64,000 nt of DNA, taken from NCBI RefSeq assembly GCF_023347535.1, contig NZ_CP094473.1, forward strand, positions 930,001 through 994,000, in the 5' to 3' direction. Position 1 is the stretch's first letter; each line of letters starts with the position of its first letter. Below the pieces are notes generated by a model. It was not told where the DNA came from and searched no databases. It worked only from the letters and a program-made list of their open reading frames with translations. A program made the translations under genes and the position numbers. This stretch comes from Faecalibacterium sp. HTF-F. GTDB taxonomy: Bacteria; Bacillota; Clostridia; Oscillospirales; Ruminococcaceae. Of the stretch, positions 20,670 to 29,459 are shown piece after piece.

Positions 20670-22001
20670 GTGGCAATGAAGATCGCACGGGTGGACCCCG
20701 GCAGCGAAGCGGAAGCGCTGGGCCTTGCTGCAGGCGATGAACTTCTGAGCGTGGATGAGAACGAGCTGAACGATAGTCTGGACTACGATTTCTACACCGA
20801 CAGCAAAAGCTTCCATCTGAAAGCAAGGGTGGCAGACGGCATCCGCGAGTGGGACGTGCAGCGCACGGAGCGCGGCCCCTTTGGCTGCGATTTCCAGACC
20901 TATCTGGGCGACCAGAAGCACTCCTGCTCCAACCACTGCATGTTCTGCTTCATCGACCAGCTGCCTCCTGGAATGCGCGAGAGCCTTTATTTCAAGGACG
21001 ACGACGAGCGGCTTTCCTTTTTGTTCGGCAACTATATCACCATGACGAACATGCAGGACCACGAGATCGACCGCATCATCAAGATGCACATCTCGCCCAT
21101 CAACATTTCGGTGCACACCACGAACCCGCAGCTCCGTGTGCGGATGCTGGCCAACAAGCGCGGCGGCGAGGTGCTCAAGTACCTGCCGCGTCTGGTGGAG
21201 GGCGGCATTGCCGTCAACTGCCAGCTGGTGCTCTGCCGCGGCATCAACGACGGTGACGAGCTGCGCCGTACCCTGAGTGACCTGTTGGAACTGACCCCCA
21301 TGGTGCAGAGCATCGCTGCGGTGCCCTGCGGCGTGACGGACTACCGCGAGAAGCTGTTCCGGCAGACGCCCTACGACGCAGCCACCAGTGCCGAGGTCAT
21401 CGACATCATGGAAGAATTCGGCGATGAGTGCAAGCGCCGCCATGGCAAGCGCATCATCTATCCCAGCGATGAATGGTATCTCAAGGCAGGCAGGCCCATC
21501 CCGCCGGAGGAGTTCTACGAGGACTTTGACCAGCTGGAAAACGGTGTGGGAATGATGCGCCTGTACGCTTCGGAATTTCTGGCCGAACTGGAAAAGCCCC
21601 ACCGCATCTACGGCACCAAAAAGATGGACGTGGTCACGGGCGAAATGGCGTCGCCGCTCATCCACCAGATGATGGCCGAGCTGCACCGCCAGTATCCCAT
21701 GGTGGAGGTGACGGTGCACACCATCAAGAACAAATTCTTCGGCGGCAATGTGGGGGTGGCCGGTCTTGTGACGGCGACCGATATCATTGCCCAGTGCGAG
21801 GGCAGATTGACCAGCGGCACACTGGGTGTGCCCGCCGTGATGCTGCGGGAGGAAAAAGACACCTTTCTGGACGACATCACCATCGACCAGCTGGCCCAGC
21901 GCCTTGGCGTGAAGGTGGAGGTGCTGCCCACAGCCGGCGGCGATGAAGCCCGTGCCCTGCTGCGCAGCGGCCTGCACATTGCAAGGAGAAGAAGAGCATA
22001 A
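20670..22001 (+). CDS. DUF512 radical SAM protein with N-terminal PDZ-like domain
   Basis: A 443-residue protein with a PDZ-like N-terminal domain (VDPGSEAEALGLAAGDELLS, about 8-28) and a radical SAM cluster motif CSNHCMFC (Cys86, 90, 93) followed by FIDQLPPGMRESLYFKDDD, the DUF512 hallmark. The C-terminal part (TGEMASPLIHQMM, NKFFGGNVGVAGLVTATDI) is the DUF512 domain. Its reaction is not established. The GTG at 20670 sits eight bases after AGGAGG; an ATG two codons on is the alternative. It neighbours der and plsY, a common arrangement in Clostridia, but a structured repeat of about 130 bases separates it from der. Confidence 0.85.
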   Translation: MAMKIARVDPGSEAEALGLAAGDELLSVDENELNDSLDYDFYTDSKSFHLKARVADGIREWDVQRTERGPFGCDFQTYLGDQKHSCSNHCMFCFIDQLPPGMRESLYFKDDDERLSFLFGNYITMTNMQDHEIDRIIKMHISPINISVHTTNPQLRVRMLANKRGGEVLKYLPRLVEGGIAVNCQLVLCRGINDGDELRRTLSDLLELTPMVQSIAAVPCGVTDYREKLFRQTPYDAATSAEVIDIMEEFGDECKRRHGKRIIYPSDEWYLKAGRPIPPEEFYEDFDQLENGVGMMRLYASEFLAELEKPHRIYGTKKMDVVTGEMASPLIHQMMAELHRQYPMVEVTVHTIKNKFFGGNVGVAGLVTATDIIAQCEGRLTSGTLGVPAVMLREEKDTFLDDITIDQLAQRLGVKVEVLPTAGGDEARALLRSGLHIARRRRA

Positions 22002-22006
22002 AAGAA

Positions 22007-22136
22007 AACCCTCTCCGTCATCGCTGCGCGATGCCACCTCTCCCGAAGGGCGAGGCTTTATGCATCTTTCGGCAGAAGTGATAAAAGCTTCCCTTTTCGG
22101 GGAAGCTGGCGCGGCGTAAGCCGTGCCTGAGAGGGT
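22007..22136. repeat. structured intergenic repeat with AACCCTCTC terminal inverted repeats
   Basis: About 130 bases bounded by AACCCTCTC and GAGAGGGTT. Inside are four consecutive hairpins: TCGCTGCGCGA; CCTCTCCCGAAGGGCGAGG; AAGCTTCCC...GGGGAAGCT; and GGCGCGGC...GCCGTGCC. There is no coding capacity. It looks like a MITE- or REP-like element dispersed in this genome; a 33-base mini version with the same ends lies at 3711-3743. Confidence 0.6.
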
Positions 22137-22157
22137 TGTAAGAAAGGAGGAACCCCT

Positions 22158-23501
22158 ATGAGCAAACCGATCGTAGCGGTGGTGGGCCGCCCCAACGTGG
22201 GCAAGTCCACCCTGTTCAATAAATTATGCGGCCAGCGCCTTGCCATCGTGGAGGACACGCCGGGCATTACCCGCGACCGCATTTTTGCCAACTGCGAGTG
22301 GAACGGCCACGAATTTCTGCTGGTGGATACCGGCGGCATCGAGCCCAAGGCCACCGAGGGCATTCTGGCCCACATGCGGGAGCAGGCCGAGATCGCCATT
22401 GACACCGCAGACTGCATCATTATGGTTGTGGATGTGCGCGACGGCCTGACCGCAGCCGACGAGGACGTGGCCCACATGCTGCGCCGCAGCCACAAGCCCA
22501 TCATTCTGGCCGTGAACAAGTGCGATAAGGTGGGCGAGGCCCCCATGGAGATGTACGAGTTCTACAACCTCGGCTTTGATGAGGTAATGCCCATTTCGTC
22601 CGTGCACGGCCACGGCACCGGCGACCTGCTGGATGCCGTGTGTGCCCACCTCGATTTCAGTGAGACCGTGGTGGAAGAGGACCGTATCCCGGTGGCCATC
22701 ATCGGCCGTCCCAACGTGGGCAAGTCCAGCCTGACTAACCGCATTCTGGGCGAGAACCGCATGATCGTGGCAAACGAGGCGGGCACTACCCGGGATGCGA
22801 TCGATACCCCGGTGGATAACGCTTATGGCAAGTTCATCTTTACCGATACCGCCGGTCTGCGCAAGCGCAGCAACATCACCGATGGACTGGAGCGCTATAT
22901 GGTGGTGCGCGCACTGGCTGCCGTGGAGCGCAGCCGCGTGGCGCTGATCCTGGTGGATGCCACCGTCGGTTTTACCGAGCAGGACAGCAAGGTGGCTGGT
23001 TACGCCCATGATCAGGGCAAGGCATGCATCATCGTTGTGAACAAGTGGGATGCCGTGGAAGGCAAGGAGACCAACACCATGGAGCTGCAGCGCCGCGGCT
23101 ATGCCGAGTGCTTCAGCTTTATGGGCTATGCACCCATCATCTTCATTTCCGCTCAGACCGGCTACAACGTGAACAAGCTCATGCAGCTCATCCGGGATGT
23201 GGACAGCCAGAACGGTGCCCGCGTGCCCACCGGTGTGCTGAACGAGATGCTGGCCCGTGCAACTGCCCGGATGCAGCCGCCCAGCGACAAGGGCCGCCGC
23301 CTGAAGATCTTCTACCTGACCCAGGCATCCACCCGCCCGCCGACGTTCGTGGCTTTTGTGAACTCGAAGCAGCTGTTCCACTTCAGCTATCAGCGGTATA
23401 TCATCAACCAGATCCGCGAGAACTTTGGTCTGGAGCACACTCCCATCCGTCTGGTCGTGCGTGAGCGCGGCTCCGGCGAAGTGGGCGCAAAGGACGTGTA
23501 A
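22158..23501 (+). CDS. der: ribosome biogenesis GTPase Der (EngA)
   Basis: Der has two tandem GTPase domains and a C-terminal KH-like domain and is needed for 50S subunit assembly. The 447-residue protein shows G1 motifs GRPNVGKS at about 10-17 and again near 183-190, G3 DTGG/DTAGL, G4 NKCD and NKWD, and the KH-like end RLVVRERG. AAAGGAGG lies before the ATG at 22158. It is 27 bases upstream of plsY, suggesting co-transcription. Confidence 0.97.
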   Translation: MSKPIVAVVGRPNVGKSTLFNKLCGQRLAIVEDTPGITRDRIFANCEWNGHEFLLVDTGGIEPKATEGILAHMREQAEIAIDTADCIIMVVDVRDGLTAADEDVAHMLRRSHKPIILAVNKCDKVGEAPMEMYEFYNLGFDEVMPISSVHGHGTGDLLDAVCAHLDFSETVVEEDRIPVAIIGRPNVGKSSLTNRILGENRMIVANEAGTTRDAIDTPVDNAYGKFIFTDTAGLRKRSNITDGLERYMVVRALAAVERSRVALILVDATVGFTEQDSKVAGYAHDQGKACIIVVNKWDAVEGKETNTMELQRRGYAECFSFMGYAPIIFISAQTGYNVNKLMQLIRDVDSQNGARVPTGVLNEMLARATARMQPPSDKGRRLKIFYLTQASTRPPTFVAFVNSKQLFHFSYQRYIINQIRENFGLEHTPIRLVVRERGSGEVGAKDV

Positions 23502-23528
23502 GCGCCCGCAAAGGAGGCATCTGTCTTA

Positions 23529-24191
23529 ATGATGAAAACGATCCTGATCGCCGCAGCCACCATCCTGCAGGCGTACCTGCTGGGCAGTGTGGATACCGGT
23601 ATCCTCGTCAGCAAATTCGTATATCATGACGACGTGCGCAATCATGGCAGCGGTGCAGCCGGCATGACCAACATGCTGCGCACCTTTGGCAAGAAGGCTG
23701 CCGCCATGACCGCGACAGGCGATGTGCTCAAGGGCGTTCTGGCCGTGTGCATCGGCCGGTGGCTGTTCCAGCTTCTGCCTGCCGACGCCGGTGTGTCGCC
23801 GTATCTGGGCGTCTATCTGGCCGCTATCTTTGCAGTGCTGGGCCATCTGTACCCGCTGTACTTTGGCTTCAAAGGCGGCAAGGGCGTACTGGTGGCAGCG
23901 GGTGCCATTCTGGCCATCCAGCCGGTGCTGCTGCCTTTTCTGGCCATTATCTTTCTGGTGTGCCTGATCCCCACCGGTATGGTGTCGCTGGGCAGCGTGA
24001 CCATGGCAGCACTCTACCCGGTGCTGACGATCATTTACGGTTCCCTGCAGGGCTATGCCGCCGGTGATATGCTGGTGTGCGCCATTGGCTCCGGTTTTAT
24101 GTCCGGTATGGTGATCTATATGCACCGCGCCAATATCCAGCGCATCCGCGAGGGCAAAGAGTACCGCTTCGGAAAGCACAATAAAAAATAA
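23529..24191 (+). CDS. plsY: acyl-phosphate:glycerol-3-phosphate acyltransferase PlsY
   Basis: PlsY transfers acyl groups from acyl phosphate to sn-glycerol 3-phosphate, the first step of phospholipid synthesis in most bacteria. The 220-residue protein has about five membrane segments and the three loop motifs: LLGSVDTG...HGSGAAGMTNMLR, GFKGGKGV, and a late GSGFMSG-HR region. The canonical motif 1 is S-x-P-x-[AG]; here it reads SVDTG, and motif 2 retains GSGAAG-N. The substitution of Pro by Asp-Thr is a mild variation. It could use acyl phosphate made from fatty acids presented by DegV/FakB-type proteins. Confidence 0.92.
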   Translation: MMKTILIAAATILQAYLLGSVDTGILVSKFVYHDDVRNHGSGAAGMTNMLRTFGKKAAAMTATGDVLKGVLAVCIGRWLFQLLPADAGVSPYLGVYLAAIFAVLGHLYPLYFGFKGGKGVLVAAGAILAIQPVLLPFLAIIFLVCLIPTGMVSLGSVTMAALYPVLTIIYGSLQGYAAGDMLVCAIGSGFMSGMVIYMHRANIQRIREGKEYRFGKHNKK

Positions 24192-24200
24192 AGCATCATA

Positions 24201-24250
24201 AAATGCCCCGCAGTCTGCTGGTTTTCCGGCAGTGCTGCGGGGCATTTTTG
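24201..24250. terminator. terminator between convergent plsY and PsiE-like genes
   Basis: AAATGCCCCGCAG pairs with CTGCGGGGCATTT, with an inner GCTG/GCAG stem, followed by TTTTGTTT. It probably serves both directions. Confidence 0.85.
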
Positions 24251-24256
24251 TTTATG

Positions 24257-24844
24257 TTATTTTGGTTCCGGGGCGGCCTGCTCAAAATCGTACTCGTCAA
24301 AAGTCTCTTCTTCGGAAGGAATGGCCTCGGAGACCTCCGTTCTGACGTGCTCCTTCAGGCGGGAGAAAACCTCGTCGGCAGGGATGCCGCTCTGGCGGGG
24401 CGAAAGATCCGGTGCCGGGTGGCCGTCCGGCAGGTGGGCACCGAAAGCTGGGACAAAGAAGAACTTGCGTACAATGAAGATCAGCGCGATGGCTCCCACA
24501 CTGAGCAGGTTTTCTACTGCCGAGTCATGGCCCACCACCAGATGGCGGGCAATGGCGTAGAGCAGCACTTCCAGACTGCTGCCGGGGCTGTGCTTGGCCA
24601 GCATCTTGATGAACTCAATGCCGATCACGATGTCAAGGCTCCGCTCCAGAAAAATGCGGATCTCCACTTCGTTGCCGTCAAACAGCAGGCCGGGCATCCA
24701 CTTGATGAGCGGCACAGCGCTGAGCAGCAGACCGATGAGCACAAGGCCGGAGAGCAAAATTTCCAGCAGACTGGAGGCCTGAATGATGCGGTTGCGCAGC
24801 TGGGTGCGCCAGCGGCTTTCCACATGGGAGGAGGAATTGTCCAT
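24257..24844 (-). CDS. PsiE-like (phosphate-starvation-inducible E) membrane protein
   Basis: A 195-residue integral membrane protein with about four hydrophobic segments. The segment GIEFIKMLAKHSPGSSLEV followed by LLYAIARHLVVGH and VENLLSVGAIALIFIVRKFF resembles the PsiE family core. The acidic C-terminal tail is cytoplasmic. PsiE is induced by phosphate starvation in enterobacteria but its biochemical role is unknown. Placement 85 bases downstream of a PstS-like gene is suggestive of a phosphate link, which is inference. Confidence 0.75.
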   Translation of the reverse strand: MDNSSSHVESRWRTQLRNRIIQASSLLEILLSGLVLIGLLLSAVPLIKWMPGLLFDGNEVEIRIFLERSLDIVIGIEFIKMLAKHSPGSSLEVLLYAIARHLVVGHDSAVENLLSVGAIALIFIVRKFFFVPAFGAHLPDGHPAPDLSPRQSGIPADEVFSRLKEHVRTEVSEAIPSEEETFDEYDFEQAAPEPK

Positions 24845-24929
24845 ACTGAGCCTTCCTTTGCAAAAAAAGTTTCAACATTTATGTGTAATATTGTAACAGA
24901 AATGCAGAAGGCTGTCAATTGCTGGAAGA

Positions 24930-25931
24930 TCAGACGGCACTGTTCGCTGCAGTGGTGGGTGCCACCGCTACATAACCGGATTTTTTGATGCAGTCCTGCC
25001 CGGCGGCGGTGTCCAGCCAATCGTAGAGCTGACGCTCCGGGCTGTCGGCGGCAGCGTCCGCATGGAGAACGGCATAGAACTCGTTGCACAGCGGGTAGCT
25101 TTCGCTGGCGATGGAGTCGTTGGAAGGGGTGACACCATCCACGGCCAGCAGACGCAGGCCGGGCTGGGAGTACATCTGGTCGATGTAGTAATACACCGAG
25201 AAGCCGATGGCGTTGGCGCTGTTGTTGTAGGCGGCAATGCTGTCCACCAGCTCACCCATGGCAGCGGGAGCCAGCTCGGTGGGCGGGTCCATCAGTTCGC
25301 CGCCCTGAATGAGCAGCTTGCGGAACAGAGTCTGGCTGCCGGAGTCCTCGCCCCGCTGGAAGGGCACGATGGCAAGATCGTCACCGCCTACATCCTTCCA
25401 GTTGGTGATCTTACCGGCGTAGATGTCCTTCAGCTGCTGCCGGGTCAGGCTCTGGACCGGATTGTTCTCATTCACAATGAACACCAGTGCGTCCCGGCCA
25501 ATGGGCTTTTGTTCCAGCTGGGCACCGGCCTCCTGCAATTCTTCCTTTACGTAGTCCGGTGCTTCGTAGACCACCAGCATCCTGGCAGTGTACTCCTCAT
25601 CCGGGTACAGGCCAAAGTTTTCCCACGCATAGGCCGTGGTGCTGACCGAAATGCCGCTCTGGGCTACTTCCAGATCAAGGCCGGTGGTGTCGGCCATCAT
25701 CTGTGCCATCAGCGGGATGCAGGCGGTGCTGCCGTCCAGCTTGGGAAACTCTTCCGGCGAGAACAGCCCGATGGGTTCAAACTCGCTCACGGAAGAGGCG
25801 GGTGCTTCCGGCGAGGTGGACGCGCTGCTGGCGGGGGTGTCAGCTCCCTTGCAGGCGGTCAGGATGCCTGCGGCAGAGCAGGCGGCAAGGCCCAGCAGAA
25901 AGCTTCGGCGGGAAATTTTAGCATTTTTCAT
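24930..25931 (-). CDS. PstS-like phosphate-binding lipoprotein with Tat-type signal
   Basis: A 333-residue periplasmic-binding-protein-like lipoprotein. The N-terminus KISRRSFLLGLAACSAAG is a twin-arginine signal with lipobox LTAC (Cys27), then a Ser/Ala/Pro-rich linker. The mature part has PstS features: KLDGSTACIPL at the anion site, IGRDALVFIVNENNP, LTRQQLKDIYAGKITNW and FQRGEDSGSQTLF. It should bind phosphate or a related oxyanion at the cell surface. No PstC/A/B permease genes are nearby. It starts 20 bases after the upstream lipoprotein gene and is probably co-transcribed with it and the PsiE-like gene. Confidence 0.85.
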   Translation of the reverse strand: MKNAKISRRSFLLGLAACSAAGILTACKGADTPASSASTSPEAPASSVSEFEPIGLFSPEEFPKLDGSTACIPLMAQMMADTTGLDLEVAQSGISVSTTAYAWENFGLYPDEEYTARMLVVYEAPDYVKEELQEAGAQLEQKPIGRDALVFIVNENNPVQSLTRQQLKDIYAGKITNWKDVGGDDLAIVPFQRGEDSGSQTLFRKLLIQGGELMDPPTELAPAAMGELVDSIAAYNNSANAIGFSVYYYIDQMYSQPGLRLLAVDGVTPSNDSIASESYPLCNEFYAVLHADAAADSPERQLYDWLDTAAGQDCIKKSGYVAVAPTTAANSAV

Positions 25932-25951
25932 AAGGCGTTCCTCCTATTGGG

Positions 25952-27562
25952 TCAGTAGCCCATTTCGTCGTCGGCATTGATGGAAGAGAAAATGCTGCGG
26001 CAGTAAAGCCATTTGCCGTCGGTATCCATCCAGCCGTAGTAAAAGCCTCGGCGTGCCACAAATACATGATCCGGCAGCTGGTTCAGGCTGTTGCCGTAGT
26101 AGCTGTAGCAGCTGCCCAGATCGCCCAGCCCAAGCGCTACATTGCCGGTCTCATCCAGCACATCGCACAGCGAGCCGCTGCGGCTGGGGGCTTCGGTGGT
26201 GCCGTAATACAGCGGCCTGCCCTCCGGCGTGGTGGTGAGGTAGTTCAGGGCATAGTATTTGCTTTGCAGGTGGGTCAGATCGGAGACAAGACCCTCCGGA
26301 CCGTAAACGCGGGTGGCGGTAGTTTCATAGCGGTCGTTATCCCGCAGTTCCAGCCAGACATAGCCGTCGCCTTCGTTGTTCATCATGGCGCTCTGCTGGT
26401 TGTCCACCGGCTCCACGGCGGTGTCGGTGATCAGGTCGCCAGTGGCGGTGCTGAACACCTTCAGGCGGCCATCCTCGTAGTAAAGGGCGATGGTGTCGCC
26501 CATGACGCTGGAAGCGTACAGCGGTGTCACCTCACCGGTAACAAGGTCGTTCAGGTCATAGCCAAAGTCGCCGCTCGTGCGCCACGTGACCACATAGCCC
26601 GGGAAATAGCTGCTGGGCTGGTCGTCGAAGGTGCCGATGAGGGTGCGGTCCACGGTGGTGAGATCCCGCAGCTCATAGCGGCCATCGCTGGTCTTGAAGC
26701 AGGCGGTGCCGCTGCCGCACACCTTCTGGAGATCAGCAAAGCTTTCACCGGTGGAGGGGTTGTAGAGCGTCTGGGTGGTGGGCGCACCGGAGGCGGTGTA
26801 GGTGTCCAGTTCCACCCAGCCGTCCAGCTCGTCAGGCGAATAGGAGATCCTGTAGGCATAGGTGGAGTCGGCACGGAGGGTCTGGGTGCCGTCCCGGGTC
26901 TGGACGATGACCCAGCTGTTCAGGTTTATGTTGTCGTCCCACTCATCCTCGGCAAGGCCTGCCGGGCGGGCGTAGCAGTTGAACACCAGATAGTCCCCGC
27001 AGACGATGCAGTTGTAAGCGCCTTCCGGCACCGGCAGGCTCTTGCCGGTGGCAAGGTCGATGACCTGACAGGCACCGGTGGGGGCGGCTTCGTTGATGCC
27101 GGTGTTTTCATGCAACACCAGCAGGCCGTTCTGCAAGGTGGCACTCTGTTCGCCGTCAAAGGCCATTACTTCGCTGCCGCTTTTGTCGAACAGGCCGCTG
27201 CGGCGGCCGCACCGGGCATCCGGATCGGCCCAGGTGCGGAACCAGTAGTCTGTCTCACCGGTCACGGTATCCTGCAAAAGGCTTACATTTTCGCTGCGGA
27301 GGGACTGGTACAGGACTTTTCCGCCGCAGAGCACCGTGCAGCTGTTGCCGGAACTGTCGTAACCGTAAAGCATCCGCAGCCGACCGTCATCCAGGCGGGA
27401 ACTGTCGTAAAGCAGATTTCCATTTTTGTCGGTGGGGACAGAGGGAGCCGCCGCAGCAGGCTTGCCGGAAGCGGGCGGCAGCACGCTGCAGCTGCAGCCA
27501 AGAGCAAGGCACAGCGCCATGCAGGCGGCAGCGCAGCCGATGCGGGAAACGGTACACTTCAT
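25952..27562 (-). CDS. large beta-propeller-like surface lipoprotein
   Basis: A 536-residue lipoprotein: signal sequence with lipobox LALGC (Cys23), then a linker rich in Ala/Pro/Ser. The mature protein is made of repeated beta segments with Gly-Asn/Asp turns (for example DKNGNLLYDSSRLDDGRLRM, MLYGYDSSGNSC, SGLFDKSGSEVMAF, YYGWMDTDGKWLYCR), like WG-repeat or beta-propeller proteins. No enzyme motif is seen. The start at 27562 has AAAGGAG 8 bases upstream; an upstream in-frame ATG is unlikely. It heads an operon with the PstS-like and PsiE-like genes, so a sensing or scavenging role at the surface is possible. Confidence 0.7.
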   Translation of the reverse strand: MKCTVSRIGCAAACMALCLALGCSCSVLPPASGKPAAAAPSVPTDKNGNLLYDSSRLDDGRLRMLYGYDSSGNSCTVLCGGKVLYQSLRSENVSLLQDTVTGETDYWFRTWADPDARCGRRSGLFDKSGSEVMAFDGEQSATLQNGLLVLHENTGINEAAPTGACQVIDLATGKSLPVPEGAYNCIVCGDYLVFNCYARPAGLAEDEWDDNINLNSWVIVQTRDGTQTLRADSTYAYRISYSPDELDGWVELDTYTASGAPTTQTLYNPSTGESFADLQKVCGSGTACFKTSDGRYELRDLTTVDRTLIGTFDDQPSSYFPGYVVTWRTSGDFGYDLNDLVTGEVTPLYASSVMGDTIALYYEDGRLKVFSTATGDLITDTAVEPVDNQQSAMMNNEGDGYVWLELRDNDRYETTATRVYGPEGLVSDLTHLQSKYYALNYLTTTPEGRPLYYGTTEAPSRSGSLCDVLDETGNVALGLGDLGSCYSYYGNSLNQLPDHVFVARRGFYYGWMDTDGKWLYCRSIFSSINADDEMGY

Positions 27563-27650
27563 AAAGATCACTCCTTTGAAAGGCCTGAAACAGTACACAG
27601 AGAAGAAAGCAGGGACTTCCTTGATTTCCCAGTTCAATTATAATACGAAA

Positions 27651-27684
27651 CAGCCGTGCTTTCCATTGCAGGAAAACACGGCTG
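27651..27684 (-). terminator. MATE gene terminator
   Basis: CAGCCGTG pairs with CACGGCTG with an inner CTTTCC/GGAAAA stem, ending on the minus strand in TTTCGTATT. Confidence 0.65.
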
Positions 27685-27709
27685 CTGGTTACAGTTTTAT
27701 GACAGCGGT

Positions 27710-29092
27710 TCAGGAAGCGGATCTGGCTTTTTCGGCGTCGTCCATCCGGCTCAGCTGGTTCAGGAACGCCAGCAGAAAGGGCAGGGAGACGATAAAGGTG
27801 AACACATCCGCAATGGGCTGGCAGGTCTCCACGCCCATGAGTCCCAGCGTGCGGGGCAGGATGAGGATGAGCGGGATAAAGAACACGCCCTGACGGCAGC
27901 AGGCCAGAAAGGTGGCGCGTCCGGCCTTGCCTACGCTCTGGAACAGCATGTTTGCCACCACCATCACCGGCTGCAACAGGATGGCCAGACACTGGAAGCG
28001 GAAGGCAGGCAGGGCCACGGCGGTCACATCCGGGTCGTCGCGGAACAGGCGGATGAGGGCATCGCTGTCCACCCAGCACAGGGCGACCAGAACCACCAGC
28101 ATACAGAAGGCGGCACCCATGGTGAAGATGGCCGCCTGCCGCACCCGGCGGAACTTGCGTGCACCATAGTTGAATGCGGCTACCGGCTGCAGGCCCTGTC
28201 CTACGCCGATGACGACCGAAATGATGAACATGAAGATGCGGGAAACGATGCTCATACCGGCCACGGCAGCGTCGCCATAGCTGCGGGCGGCGATGTTCAG
28301 CAGCATGCCGCCGATGCTGTTCAGACCCTGACGGCCAAAGCTGGGAGCACCGCCGATCAGGATCATGCCGAATTCCCGTGCTTCGCGGGTGACGGAATGG
28401 AGGCGGAACTGACTGACCGTTTTGCCCCGCAGGAACATGGACAGCAGGATGAAAAAGCTGACCGTCTGGCTGAGAGCCGTGGCGATGCCTGCACCGGCGG
28501 TGCCAAGGCCCAGCACGAACATGAAAACGGGGTCCAGCAGGATGTTCAGCACGCCGCCGGTCACAAGGCCGATCATGGCAAAATTGGCCTTGCCCTCGTA
28601 GCGCAGGATGTTGTTCATCACGAGGCTGGAGATCATCAGCGGGGCCGCGATGAGGATGGGCCGCGCATAGGCGCAGGCGTGGGGCAGGATGGTCTCGGTG
28701 CTGCCCAGCAGCAGCATGAAGTCGGGCAGCGTGGCAAGGCCGATGAGGGCCAGCACCACACCAACGGCCAGCGCCGTGAAAAAGCTGGTGGAAGCGAACC
28801 GGGTGGCTGCTTTGGTGTTCCTGCTGCCCAGACTGCGGCTGATAATGGTGCCGGAGCCGTGGCCCAGCGTAAAGCCCAGAGCCTGAATAATGGCCATCAG
28901 GCTGGAAGCGACGCCTACCGCGCCGGAAGCGCTGGTGGAGATCTGGCCCACAAAAAAGGTGTCGGCCAGATTGTAGATGCTGGTGATCAGCATGCTTAAG
29001 ATCGTGGGAGCGGCAAGCCCCAGAATCAGTTTGGGGATGGGGGTCTCGGTCATTTTTTTGTATTGCTGGATATTGAGCTCGTTCGATGCCAT
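27710..29092 (-). CDS. MATE family multidrug/cation antiporter
   Basis: A 460-residue membrane transporter with about twelve hydrophobic segments. The first helix region PTILSMLITSIYNLADTFFV and the matching half-way motif (FNYGARKFRRVRQA) are typical of MATE/NorM-DinF proteins, which export drugs or toxic metabolites in exchange for Na+ or H+. MASNELNIQQYKKM is taken as the start at 29092, with GGGAGG nine bases upstream. The gene has a leader of roughly 90 bases containing an intrinsic terminator, suggesting conditional read-through. Its substrate cannot be read from the sequence. Confidence 0.9.
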   Translation of the reverse strand: MASNELNIQQYKKMTETPIPKLILGLAAPTILSMLITSIYNLADTFFVGQISTSASGAVGVASSLMAIIQALGFTLGHGSGTIISRSLGSRNTKAATRFASTSFFTALAVGVVLALIGLATLPDFMLLLGSTETILPHACAYARPILIAAPLMISSLVMNNILRYEGKANFAMIGLVTGGVLNILLDPVFMFVLGLGTAGAGIATALSQTVSFFILLSMFLRGKTVSQFRLHSVTREAREFGMILIGGAPSFGRQGLNSIGGMLLNIAARSYGDAAVAGMSIVSRIFMFIISVVIGVGQGLQPVAAFNYGARKFRRVRQAAIFTMGAAFCMLVVLVALCWVDSDALIRLFRDDPDVTAVALPAFRFQCLAILLQPVMVVANMLFQSVGKAGRATFLACCRQGVFFIPLILILPRTLGLMGVETCQPIADVFTFIVSLPFLLAFLNQLSRMDDAEKARSAS

Positions 29093-29111
29093 GAAAGGGC
29101 CTCCCTCTGTA

Positions 29112-29150
29112 TAAGGTGAGAAAAAAACCGCCCCTGCAGCAGAGCGGCGG
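29112..29150 (-). promoter_or_regulatory. leader terminator (attenuator) ahead of the MATE gene
   Basis: On the minus strand CCGCTCTG pairs with CAGGGGCGG and is followed by seven T residues, ending about 20 bases before the MATE start. A candidate -10 (TATACT, 29187-29192) lies upstream, so transcripts would meet the terminator before the gene. Confidence 0.55.
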
Positions 29151-29322
29151 ATAGCTTTGGCAGATGCGCAAGGGATGCTGGCACATAGTATAGCGCATGT
29201 ACGACAAAAAGTCGAGAGGTGCGGCACCGCAAAAGGAGCCGCATAGAGACGGTCGAGCAGGAGAAAAACAGGCGGAAAGAGTGTCTCTTTTTGTCTGTTT
29301 TGCTAAAGGATGGTCGATTTGC

Positions 29323-29351
29323 TTGTAGAAAATCACGATATGTGGTATCAT
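29323..29351 (+). promoter_or_regulatory. promoter of the ricin-domain gene
   Basis: TTGTAG and TATCAT separated by 17 bases, about 110 bases upstream of the gene at 29460. This and the divergent MATE leader account for the 367-base gap. Confidence 0.5.
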
Positions 29352-29459
29352 TTACCATAAGGAGAACAAAAAAGCCTGCATTTTATGCGGGCTGCGCGTA
29401 AACAAAAGGCGGCTGCAGGCAGGACCCGGCTGCCGCAATTCCAATAGGAGGGAAAAATC

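Noticed and set aside
29101..29215. Leader peptide for the MATE attenuator beginning at the ATG beside the -10 box
   Set aside because: That ATG would lie upstream of the predicted transcription start, so it would not be transcribed.
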